Positions 1-7,506 of a DNA stretch of 35,535 nt are shown here, piece by piece. Where the stretch lies: positions 1 through 35,535 of the forward strand of contig JARFQY010000157.1 in NCBI GenBank assembly GCA_029287535.1. Reading direction: 5' to 3'. The DNA comes from Filomicrobium sp. (GTDB lineage Bacteria; Pseudomonadota; Alphaproteobacteria; Rhizobiales; Hyphomicrobiaceae). A model generated the notes under the pieces. It ran no database searches. It was not told where the DNA came from and was given only the letters and a program-made list of their open reading frames with translations. The position numbers and the translations under genes were made by a program. How positions within the stretch are numbered: the first letter of the stretch is position 1; each line of letters opens with the position of its first letter.

Positions 1-35
1 GAATGTCAGGCATGGCCGGCAAGACAAAGAAGTAA
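1..35 (+). CDS. 3' end of an upstream methionine-rich secreted protein (partial)
   Basis: Reading from base 3 the frame gives MSGMAGKTKK and then a TAA stop. This closely resembles the end of the next gene (MSGMSGDKKK, stop). The window therefore starts inside the last codons of a tandem paralogue of the Met/Gly/Ser-repeat protein. Only the tail is visible, so length and signal peptide cannot be judged. A chance match is possible because the piece is so short, but the shared MSGM...KK ending and the adjacency make a tandem duplication the better reading. Confidence 0.6.
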   Translation, partial: MSGMAGKTKK

Positions 36-132
36 GAGGGCAAGCGAAGCCCCGGCGCAAAAGCGCCTAGAGCGAAAGCCGTCGAGCAGCGGCGCCCGGC
101 GGCACACTCAACACAGTGGAGAAAAACAAATC

Positions 133-423
133 ATGGCTATGAGACGCAAACTGATCATCACGGCCTGTGCACTCGCTCTTTGCGCGGGCGCGGCCTACGC
201 GGGCGACAAGCAAAAGGGCATGAGTGGCATGTCCGGCCAGAAGGGTATGAGCGGGATGGGCGGAATGTCCGGCATGTCCGGTCAGGAAGGCATGAGTGGC
301 ATGGGCGGAATGTCCGGTCAGAAGGGCATGTCCGGCCAGAAAGGCATGAGCGGAATGGGTGGAATGTCCGGTCAGAAGGGCATGGGCGGAATGTCCGGTA
401 TGTCCGGTGACAAGAAGAAGTAA
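133..423 (+). CDS. secreted methionine-rich MSG/MGG repeat protein
   Basis: The 96-residue product has a clear signal peptide (basic MAMRRK, a hydrophobic core, AYA cleavage near residue 23). The mature chain of about 73 residues is built almost entirely from three units: MSG, MGG and MSGQKG. It holds 16 methionines (about 22 percent) and no cysteine, ending in DKKK. The DNA is correspondingly repetitive with a nine-base period. The start has a GGAG-like site about 12 bases upstream. No enzymatic domain is visible. Proteins this rich in exposed Met are known either as metal (copper/silver) binders or as oxidant sinks, for example the MrpX peptide that works with a methionine sulfoxide reductase in Azospira. 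Its position before a DMSO-reductase-type operon favours the second idea, but this is inference. Confidence 0.8.
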   Translation: MAMRRKLIITACALALCAGAAYAGDKQKGMSGMSGQKGMSGMGGMSGMSGQEGMSGMGGMSGQKGMSGQKGMSGMGGMSGQKGMGGMSGMSGDKKK

Positions 424-470
424 CCGGGGAACGGGCACAAAGCCCTTTACGCCCATCACAACTCTATCCG

Positions 471-492
471 GGAAGGCCTTTCCAGGCCTTCC
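471..492 (+). terminator. perfect 8-bp hairpin between Met-rich gene and cytochrome gene
   Basis: GGAAGGCC, loop TTTCCA, GGCCTTCC forms a perfect stem of eight pairs with a six-base loop. It lies 48 bases after the Met-rich stop and 33 bases before the cytochrome start. There is no T-run behind it, so it is not a classical intrinsic terminator. It could be a partial terminator, or an mRNA-stabilising element that makes the short Met-rich message more abundant than the enzyme message. Confidence 0.4.
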
Positions 493-525
493 TGTAAGTC
501 ACCTGGATCAACAGGGGCACGCGTC

Positions 526-1989
526 ATGAGAACAGTCGCCAAATTCGCTATCGCATGCGTCGCCGCGATAGCTGCCATCTTCGCAATTTCAGCGCTCACA
601 GGCTTTTTCACGCACGGTCCGATTCCAAACGAGGCGGCTCAGCTTCAAATCGAACAACCATCGACCGAAGCCACGGAGCCTGAACAAGCCAAAGCCGTGG
701 CGACTACGCAGCCAGTGCAACCCGCGGACACCACAGTCCATCCCCCCAAGCAGGACGCACCTGCTGGAGCAATCAACATCGCTGCGGGCAAGAAACTATT
801 CAGAAAGTGCAAGGCGTGCCACTCGGCCACAAAGGACGGCAAGAACAAGGCCGGTCCTAATCTATGGAACACCGTCAATCACCCAATCGCATCAAGCGAA
901 GGGTTCAAGTATTCGCCCGCGATGGCTGGGCTCAACTCCGAGACATGGACTCCAGAGAAGCTCGACGCCTTTCTGCTTTCGCCCAAAGGCGTCGTGAAAA
1001 AGACAAAGATGTCGTTTGCCGGGATCAAGAAGCAGGCCGATCGCAACAACCTGATTGCCTGGCTCGCCCAGCAGGCTGATGAGCCGATTTCTCCCGAAGC
1101 CCTTGGTCTAGCGACTGCCGGCGGAGGGGCTGCCGTCGCTGCTGCCGAAGGGCAAACCGAAGAAGAAGAAGAGCAAACGGTCGTTTACCGCGATCCTCCC
1201 CCGGCGACGCAAGCCGAACTTACCGAAATCGCCCGGCGGGTCGGCGAGCTGGAAAAAAGCTTGCCCGATCTCGACTACGAACGCGCTCGTTGGCATCCGA
1301 TTCACTTTAAGCCGGCCATTAGCAAGGCCAGTGATGCTGAATGCCTGACCTGTCACGCGAAGGTCCTGGAACGCAAGCCTCTGGATGTCGCCCCCGCGGG
1401 TATCAAGGCCAAGGATGCGCTAGCGTGGTACCAGACGCTCGATACCTATCACGGCGACCAGCAGACATTCCATTATCGACATATCGAGAGCCCCTTCGCG
1501 AAGCAGGTCATGAACCTGAAGTGCAACTTCTGCCATCAAGGCAACGACCCGCGCGAAGAAAGCCCCGGCGACGTGACCCGCGGCGATGGACAAGACGGAG
1601 CCTTCGCTCTCCGCAAAATGGTCAATCCAACACAGACCTGCCTGCGCTGTCATGGCCAGTACGATTACGAGCTGATGGGCACCGGCCCTTGGCCCGAGTA
1701 TCGCACCGATGTCGAAGACGAGGAAACGCCCAACGGCTGCTTGAGCTGCCATGGCGAGGCCTTCCGCACCAACCGGCACGCCGTCACTTACCTGAAGGCG
1801 GCATCCATCGAAGAGGCCGCGAAGACCTCCTCCGACACTTGTTACGGATGCCACGGCGGCCGCGCGTGGTACCGCAACACCTATCCATACCCGCGCAATC
1901 CATTTCCAGGCATGGATGAAGAAATACCTGTTTGGGCGAAAGACCGGCCGACTCAGTCCGAGGAACAATACCGTTTGAGCACCAAGTGA
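526..1989 (+). CDS. membrane-anchored hexahaem cytochrome c
   Basis: The 487-residue protein starts with an uncleaved-looking signal anchor (residues 5-28), then a Pro/Ala/Gln-rich linker. A class I cytochrome c domain follows, with CKACH at 95-99 and a likely axial Met in MSFAG near 162. After an acidic linker (EEEEE near 212) comes a five-haem module with CLTCH 273-277, CNFCH 333-337, CLRCH 372-376, CLSCH 405-409 and CYGCH 439-443. All six haem sites are intact. The protein should sit in the periplasm, tethered to the inner membrane. It lies 17 bases before the molybdoenzyme gene, so it is probably that enzyme's electron-transfer partner, standing in for the absent DmsC anchor. Whether electrons flow to or from the molybdoenzyme cannot be read from sequence. 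I do not recognise a named family for the whole fusion. Confidence 0.9.
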   Translation: MRTVAKFAIACVAAIAAIFAISALTGFFTHGPIPNEAAQLQIEQPSTEATEPEQAKAVATTQPVQPADTTVHPPKQDAPAGAINIAAGKKLFRKCKACHSATKDGKNKAGPNLWNTVNHPIASSEGFKYSPAMAGLNSETWTPEKLDAFLLSPKGVVKKTKMSFAGIKKQADRNNLIAWLAQQADEPISPEALGLATAGGGAAVAAAEGQTEEEEEQTVVYRDPPPATQAELTEIARRVGELEKSLPDLDYERARWHPIHFKPAISKASDAECLTCHAKVLERKPLDVAPAGIKAKDALAWYQTLDTYHGDQQTFHYRHIESPFAKQVMNLKCNFCHQGNDPREESPGDVTRGDGQDGAFALRKMVNPTQTCLRCHGQYDYELMGTGPWPEYRTDVEDEETPNGCLSCHGEAFRTNRHAVTYLKAASIEEAAKTSSDTCYGCHGGRAWYRNTYPYPRNPFPGMDEEIPVWAKDRPTQSEEQYRLSTK

Positions 1990-2006
1990 GCCGCAAGGAG
2001 AGCAGA

Positions 2007-4574
2007 ATGTTGAAGGACTATGTGCTACGCGAGCACTTGAACCGTGCGCTCAACACAAACCGGCGCTCCTTCCTGAAGGGAGCCGCGATTACAGCTGCGT
2101 CGGGATTGGTCACCACAGGCAAGAGCGAAAAAGCCCAGGCCTTTGCCTATCAGCCCTATCCCACCGACGACGAACTCGAGACGGTGGTCACCAGCTGCGC
2201 ACACAACTGCGGCTCGCGCCACGCTCTGATCGCTCACAAGAAGGGTGACGTCATCGTCCGGCTCTCAGCAGACGACGGCACCTACCAGCGCGATGGCTAC
2301 TTCGGCAAGGACACCGAGGAAGAGCCTCAGGTCCGCGCCTGCCTTCGCGGACGCTCCTACAGGGCCCGGCTCTACTCGGCAGAGCGGCTCCTCTATCCCA
2401 TGAAGCGCGTCGGCAAGCGCGGCGAGGCCAAGTTCAAACGCGTGTCATGGGACGAAGCCCTGACCGACATCACCCGCCGCATGGTCTATCTCAAGGACAA
2501 GTATGGGCCCACGGCGTTGCTCGACCAATCCTATGCGGGTGCCTCCTATGGCGTCCTACACAAATCCGATCAGATCGAAGGGCTTCTTGGACGCTTCCTC
2601 GGCATGTTTGGATGCCGCACATCGAGTTGGTCCGTGCCCTCTTATCAGGGCACAACGTTCTCCTCACGCATGACCTTCGGCACCATCGAGGATGGCAACG
2701 AAGATGATGCGTTCGCCCACACCAAATTGATGATCATGTGGGGCTGGAACCCCGCCTATACGTTCCACGGCGGCAACACGTTCTACTATATGCGCCTCGC
2801 CAAACAGCGTGGCTGCAAGTTCGTGTTGGTCGATCCACAATACACCGACTCCGCATCCGCCTACGACGCCTGGTGGATACCCATCAGGCCAAACACCGAT
2901 GCCGCGATGATGGCCGGCATGGCCCATTACATCTTCGACAACAATCTCCACGATCAGGAGTACATCAACCGCTTCGTGCAAGGCATGGACGCCGGAACCA
3001 TGCCCGATTGGGCCAAGGACCGTGAGAATTTCCGCGACTACATCTTCGGGACCTACGACGGCCAGCCGAAGACACCGGAATGGGCTTCCGAGATCTGCGG
3101 CGTCTCCGCTGACGACATCAAAAAGCTGGCGCGGATGTTCGCGGAAACCAAACCAGCCGCACTCAAAGCTTCGTGGGCCCCGGGGCGCAATGCATACGGC
3201 GAGCAGTATAACCGAATGGCCGCCGCTCTCCAGGCGATGACGGCCAACATCGGAATCCTCGGCGGCTCGGCGGAAGGCGTCGGCAAGGCCTGGCACGCCG
3301 AGGCGGTGGCCTATCCCTACGACCATTTTGCCAATGTCTGGTATTCGTCAATCAAGTCAGACCGCTGGGCCCACATCGTGCTGAATTATCCCAATGTCAA
3401 GCGCGAGGAGGCCGGCCTTTGGCCGCGCGGAGATAACCTGGACGGCATGATCCCGAACATTCGAGGCATCTTCTGGCAGGGCTCGGACTGGCTCAATCAG
3501 CTCACCAACATCAACAAGGAAATCGAAGCCATCAGGAAGCTGGAGGCCGAGGGCGACGAGGAAAGCCTCTTAGTGTGCATGGATTCCACCATCACGCCGA
3601 CTGGCATCTGGGCCGACTATCTGCTCCCCATAGCAACCCACTTCGAGCGCCATGACGTCGCCCTGCCCTGGTACAAGGGCCATTACTATATCCACCGCCC
3701 GAAGGTCATCGAGCCCATGGGCGAATCCAAGAGCGACTTCCAGGTCTTCACCGAACTCGCTTACCGCCTTGGATTTGGCGAGCGCTACAATCCCAAGGCC
3801 GACCGCTCCTACTTCGACAATGACGATCCCGTCGATGAGGCCTATTTGCGTGAATGGTGGGACACAAAGGTCATGCACCATCAGCACGTCGACATGAGCT
3901 GGGACGAATTCAAAAGCCACGGCATTTACAAATTCAAACTCAGCCAGCCACACGTCGCATTCCGCCAGCAGATCGAAAACGGTGTCCCCTTCCAGACGCC
4001 GTCAGGAAAGATCGAGATCTTCTCCAGCCAGCTTGGAACAATCACGGATTGGAAACGCACCCAATATGGCTACCCGATCCCTGCCATACCCAAATGGATC
4101 GAGCCCTGGGAGTACCTTGGCGCCAAAAAAGTCAGCGAATATCCCTTCCACCTCATCACGCCGCATCCCCGCTGGCGCACCCACTCGATCTTCAACAATA
4201 TTCCCTGGCTGCGCGAGACCTACGAACAAGAGGTCACCATCAACGCGTCTGATGCGAGAAAGCTCGGCATCAAGACTGGCGACACCTGTGAGATTTGGAA
4301 CGATCGCGGCATGATCGTGTTGCCGGCCTATGTCACGGAACGGCTCATGCCGGGAGTGATCGTCGTGCACGAGGGGTCGTGGATGGACATTGACGAAGAG
4401 GGCGTTGATCTGTCCGGCAACCCCGATTTCCTGACTCTCGACGAACCAAGTCCGGCGGGCGCCTTTGCCTACAACACCATACTCGCAGATATCCGCAAGT
4501 CCGACCGCATTCATAAACCAGGCTGGGATCGCATCGCCACCGCGCGCTCCCACGTTTTCAGAAGAGACCTTTGA
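2007..4574 (+). CDS. DMSO-reductase-family molybdopterin oxidoreductase, DmsA-like catalytic subunit
   Basis: I start at the ATG at 2007, which has AAGGAG six bases upstream; a longer in-frame start would run into the cytochrome gene. The 855-residue product has a Tat signal (NRRSFLKG, twin Arg 19-20), so it is exported folded. The Fe-S site reads C64-x3-C68-x3-H72-x39-C112: the usual third cysteine is histidine. The text after C112 (LRGRS, then YPMKRVGKRGE) and the C-terminal domain (HSIFNNIPWLRE, INASDARKLGIKTGD, PSPAGAFAYNT) are typical of the DmsA branch with bis-MGD cofactor. The Mo ligand is probably a serine in the 213-220 region, but this is uncertain. The substrate is unknown; DMSO, other S- or N-oxides, methionine sulfoxide or an oxyanion are all possible. 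It is encoded with its DmsB-like partner and its TorD-type chaperone. Confidence 0.9.
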   Translation: MLKDYVLREHLNRALNTNRRSFLKGAAITAASGLVTTGKSEKAQAFAYQPYPTDDELETVVTSCAHNCGSRHALIAHKKGDVIVRLSADDGTYQRDGYFGKDTEEEPQVRACLRGRSYRARLYSAERLLYPMKRVGKRGEAKFKRVSWDEALTDITRRMVYLKDKYGPTALLDQSYAGASYGVLHKSDQIEGLLGRFLGMFGCRTSSWSVPSYQGTTFSSRMTFGTIEDGNEDDAFAHTKLMIMWGWNPAYTFHGGNTFYYMRLAKQRGCKFVLVDPQYTDSASAYDAWWIPIRPNTDAAMMAGMAHYIFDNNLHDQEYINRFVQGMDAGTMPDWAKDRENFRDYIFGTYDGQPKTPEWASEICGVSADDIKKLARMFAETKPAALKASWAPGRNAYGEQYNRMAAALQAMTANIGILGGSAEGVGKAWHAEAVAYPYDHFANVWYSSIKSDRWAHIVLNYPNVKREEAGLWPRGDNLDGMIPNIRGIFWQGSDWLNQLTNINKEIEAIRKLEAEGDEESLLVCMDSTITPTGIWADYLLPIATHFERHDVALPWYKGHYYIHRPKVIEPMGESKSDFQVFTELAYRLGFGERYNPKADRSYFDNDDPVDEAYLREWWDTKVMHHQHVDMSWDEFKSHGIYKFKLSQPHVAFRQQIENGVPFQTPSGKIEIFSSQLGTITDWKRTQYGYPIPAIPKWIEPWEYLGAKKVSEYPFHLITPHPRWRTHSIFNNIPWLRETYEQEVTINASDARKLGIKTGDTCEIWNDRGMIVLPAYVTERLMPGVIVVHEGSWMDIDEEGVDLSGNPDFLTLDEPSPAGAFAYNTILADIRKSDRIHKPGWDRIATARSHVFRRDL

Positions 4575-4589
4575 CAGAGAGCACTTGCT

Positions 4590-5276
4590 ATGGCCAAACC
4601 TGACATCGACAAGGCCAAGATCAAGGCCGCCGTCAAGCGTGTGAAGCGTGAGGTTTACGTTCCCGTGGTGCCCGATGAACAAATCGGTTTCGTGCACCAC
4701 AACGTCGACTGCATCGGATGTCGCGCTTGCGAAATCGCCTGCAAGGACAAGAACGGCCTTGGGCCGGGGCCCCGCTTTCGTCGCGTGCAGTACATCGAGG
4801 GCGGGACCTACCCCGAGGTCTACGCCTACAAGGTCAACATGTCCTGCAACCATTGCGCCGAACCGGCCTGCCTACCGGCCTGTCCGACCGGCGCGATCTT
4901 CAAGCGCAAAAAGGACGGCATCGTCGACATCGATTCAACACTCTGCATTGGCTGCCGTCGCTGCGAAGCGACCTGCCCGTACGGCGCTCCACAGTTCGAC
5001 CCCTCGGACGGCCTCGTCAAGAAATGCAACATGTGCGTCGACGAGATCGACGCCGGACGCAAGCCCTATTGCGTCATGGCCTGCATGATGCGGGTCCTCG
5101 ATATCGGACCCATAGAAAAAATCTGGTCCGGCGAAGCTATCGATGTGATGGGAGAAAAGTCGAAAGCGGTGGGTGCGAACGAAACTGTTGTGCGCAAAGT
5201 CAAAAACATGGCCGACCCGGAACTCACCAAACCTTCGATTGCATTCATCCCCCACTCGAAGGGGACCGTGAAATGA
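4590..5276 (+). CDS. DmsB-like four-cluster [4Fe-4S] ferredoxin subunit
   Basis: The 228-residue protein has four cysteine groups: CIGCRACEIAC near 41-51, CNHCAEPACLPAC near 86-98, CIGCRRCEATC near 119-129, and CNMC...CVMAC near 148-168. These supply 16 ligands for four [4Fe-4S] clusters, as in DmsB, PhsB and NrfC. There is no signal peptide, which fits co-export with the Tat-bearing catalytic subunit. It passes electrons between the molybdenum subunit and, here, presumably the hexahaem cytochrome. A basic N-terminal extension (about 30 residues rich in Lys) precedes the first group. The gene begins 15 bases after the catalytic gene and overlaps the chaperone gene by ATGA. Confidence 0.9.
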   Translation: MAKPDIDKAKIKAAVKRVKREVYVPVVPDEQIGFVHHNVDCIGCRACEIACKDKNGLGPGPRFRRVQYIEGGTYPEVYAYKVNMSCNHCAEPACLPACPTGAIFKRKKDGIVDIDSTLCIGCRRCEATCPYGAPQFDPSDGLVKKCNMCVDEIDAGRKPYCVMACMMRVLDIGPIEKIWSGEAIDVMGEKSKAVGANETVVRKVKNMADPELTKPSIAFIPHSKGTVK

Positions 5277-6025
5277 AACCTGAAGAGACCGATCTGAAGC
5301 CGGCCGCGGAAATGGTCATGCTCGCCGACGCCATCAGCGAGGACTTCGCCTTGCTGGCCGCGCTCCATGACCATGAACCAACCGCGCAAATGCTGACGGC
5401 GTTGCGCTCGACCAAAGCGGCAGACTGGTTTGGCGCGCGACTCGACCCAGCCGTCACGGATGCACTGGATGCCGCTCTTGCAGCCCTTCCCCGTCCCCTG
5501 ACTGAGGCCGCGCTCGACTCGTTGGCCGCCGACTACGCCGACATCTACTTTGTCAGCACCTATGAGGCCGCACCCGTCGAGTCCTACTGGCTCGACGACG
5601 AGAACCTCGTCTGCCAGGACGCCATGTTCAACGTCCGCGGCTGGCAAGCACTCTATGGGATGCAGGCGGAAGACTGGCGTCGGCGAGCCGACGACCATCT
5701 TGTGTTGCAGTTACTCTTCTTATCCCATCTAGCCGGCTTTAAAACAGAGATCGCGTTACGTGATGCTGCCCGTTTTCTTGATCGGCACCTGCTGCTCTGG
5801 ATTGGCGATTTTGCCGATCGCATTGACCAACGCGCGCGCGAACCATGGTTCCGTGCGCTCGCCGTCGCCACGGCAGCCCACGCGCAAACGACGCGCGACC
5901 TGCTGCAGACCGTACTTGACGAACCACGCTGGCATCCTCCTGAAATTGAAACGCCGAAGGCGCCAGACCTTTGCCAACTCAAAGACGCCATGAAGTTCAT
6001 CCCGGGCACCGGACCAGGGTGGTAG
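5273..6025 (+). CDS. TorD/DmsD-family molybdoenzyme chaperone
   Basis: The start is the ATG at 5273, which overlaps the TGA of the DmsB-like gene (ATGA), so translation is probably coupled. The 250-residue, all-helical product has family features: the segment DYADIYFVSTYEAAPVESYW, then the NVRGWQALYGM helix, then FLDRHLLLWIGDFADRI. It is cytoplasmic, without a signal. Proteins of this family bind the Tat signal and the apo-catalytic subunit, hold it until bis-MGD insertion and then release it to the Tat translocase. The client is almost certainly the DmsA-like protein two genes upstream. The conserved C-terminal tail (LKDAMKFIPGTGPGW) overlaps the start region of the next gene. Confidence 0.85.
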   Translation: MKPEETDLKPAAEMVMLADAISEDFALLAALHDHEPTAQMLTALRSTKAADWFGARLDPAVTDALDAALAALPRPLTEAALDSLAADYADIYFVSTYEAAPVESYWLDDENLVCQDAMFNVRGWQALYGMQAEDWRRRADDHLVLQLLFLSHLAGFKTEIALRDAARFLDRHLLLWIGDFADRIDQRAREPWFRALAVATAAHAQTTRDLLQTVLDEPRWHPPEIETPKAPDLCQLKDAMKFIPGTGPGW

Positions 6026-7020
6026 CGGCCCCTGGTACCCTGCCGGAAATCAACCCAGACCGATGCGTTCACGGGTTATTCGCGTCGGCCACCTGCGAAG
6101 CGTGCGCAACCGCCTGCCCACGCCGCGCATTGCACGTCTCGGATGAGGGCCTCGGCCTCCTCGAAGAAAACTGTGACGGCTGCGGTTTGTGCGAGCCCGC
6201 CTGCCCGCAGGCCGCGATAAGTGTCATCGCCGCACCCGAGCTACGCGACACGGGGGCGGGACTGGCCCTGTTCATTGGCTGTGACGTGACCAACACGGGG
6301 CCAGGCTGCGCCGACCGCATCGGACTGCGCACCCTCGCGGAAGCCTGGCGCAAAGACGTCAGACAACTGATCATCGCCGAAGCGCCGTGCACAACATGCC
6401 CGCGCCGCGGCGCCAAAACGCTCGAAGAAAATTTCAAGACCTTGAACGCCCTGCTGGCCAGCAGGGGCTCCCCCCCGATGCGGTTGCGCCGCCTCGAGCC
6501 ACGAGAATGGCACGCTGCGTTTGAAAACTCCCGCCTCCCCGCGTCGGGTTTGAGCCGCCGCCAACTCTTCCGCCGGGTCACAAAACCGGCACAATACCGG
6601 CCCGTCGAGGATCCGGCGCACGTTTTTCTGCCGGATGCCGGCGACCGGCGCCTGTACGCCACCGTGCCGGTCATTGCTGCCGAGGCCTGCATCGCCTGCG
6701 GCGCCTGCGTGCGCGTGTGTCCCCATGAGGCGCTGTTGGATACCGAAACAAGTTATTCCGTTCGGCCGGAACGTTGCGTCGGTTGCGGACTGTGCGTGGA
6801 TGCGTGCGCCTCCAATGCCGTTGTCATCAAAACAATGACATCGTCGCCGCCAGACCTGCCACTCACGAATAACAAGTGCCCCGCATGCGGCGCCCCATTC
6901 CGGCAGCCAACGGGCCAGACGCGCAACACACATCTTTGCACGATCTGTGAGCAAACGAACCACACCCGAAAACTGTTTCAAGTGTTGGAGGGCCCTGACA
7001 ATGACACCAGCGACCGCTAA
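6019..7020 (+). CDS. multi-cluster 4Fe-4S ferredoxin with C-terminal zinc-ribbon-like motif
   Basis: The product is about 333 residues if it starts at GTG 6019, which overlaps the chaperone stop. An ATG at 5971 in the same frame would add 16 residues that merely re-read the conserved chaperone tail, so I prefer the GTG. Cysteine groups in order: CEACATACP (with a Cys ten residues earlier), CDGCGLCEPACP, a lone CTTC in a middle domain, CIACGACVRVCP, CVGCGLCVDAC, then CPAC...CTIC resembling a rubredoxin-like or zinc ribbon pair. No signal peptide is seen, so it is likely cytoplasmic. Similar polyferredoxins (NapF-like) accompany molybdoenzyme operons and are thought to serve maturation or electron supply. 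The exact role here is unknown. Confidence 0.75.
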   Translation: MVAAPGTLPEINPDRCVHGLFASATCEACATACPRRALHVSDEGLGLLEENCDGCGLCEPACPQAAISVIAAPELRDTGAGLALFIGCDVTNTGPGCADRIGLRTLAEAWRKDVRQLIIAEAPCTTCPRRGAKTLEENFKTLNALLASRGSPPMRLRRLEPREWHAAFENSRLPASGLSRRQLFRRVTKPAQYRPVEDPAHVFLPDAGDRRLYATVPVIAAEACIACGACVRVCPHEALLDTETSYSVRPERCVGCGLCVDACASNAVVIKTMTSSPPDLPLTNNKCPACGAPFRQPTGQTRNTHLCTICEQTNHTRKLFQVLEGPDNDTSDR

Positions 7021-7450
7021 CTGGATTTCCCCACTTACTGCCGCGATCAACGCCAACGGTCGCCACGGCGGATACGTCGTTAGCATGTCCGAGTACCGGC
7101 CCACATTGATCCATGTCGTCGCCAAAGAGTGCGGTCTTGTGCTACGCGATTTTCGAGCCGAGATCTTGAAACCAAAGGGCTGGGAGGCATCCACGACACC
7201 CTTGTCAGAACTTGACGACTACATTGGCAATGGCGGCGGCATGATCATGAACGCCGAAGCATTGCTGGCGACCAAGAACAGCGGCGAGCGCGCCGCCTGG
7301 CTGGAGCGGTTTGTCATGAGTGATGGCCCCTTGGCCATGGTTCCGCTCGTGGTGTTTTCAGACGACATCGCGCCAGGCCCCCGCTCGGTGATTCTGGATT
7401 CTGCTGCGCTTCCCGAAGAGACCCTATTATCGCGACTGATGGAAATGTAA
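7001..7450 (+). CDS. unknown protein of the molybdoenzyme operon
   Basis: I start at ATG 7001, preceded by GGAGG about ten bases upstream; an in-frame start at 6947 lies deep in the ferredoxin gene. The 149-residue product has no signal peptide, membrane helix or cysteine-rich motif; its one cysteine is in the segment KECGLVLRDF. It starts inside the last 20 bases of the ferredoxin gene and precedes the sensor kinase by 56 bases, so it is translated as part of the operon. I do not recognise the family. The placement suggests an accessory role in maturation or regulation of the molybdoenzyme. Confidence 0.7.
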   Translation: MTPATANWISPLTAAINANGRHGGYVVSMSEYRPTLIHVVAKECGLVLRDFRAEILKPKGWEASTTPLSELDDYIGNGGGMIMNAEALLATKNSGERAAWLERFVMSDGPLAMVPLVVFSDDIAPGPRSVILDSAALPEETLLSRLMEM

Positions 7451-7506
7451 GGACCAAGGCCACCTCAGCGGCGCGCGAAACGCACTGCTCCTGGCAAAAT
7501 GAACGC

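Noticed and set aside
67-459. Minus-strand open frame rich in His, Thr and Leu
   Set aside because: It is the antisense reading of the Met-rich repeat gene; the plus-strand frame has a signal peptide, a ribosome site and a paralogue tail at bases 1-35.
5971-6018. ATG start for the polyferredoxin
   Set aside because: The 16 added residues only re-read the conserved chaperone tail in another frame; GTG 6019 is preferred, though not proven.
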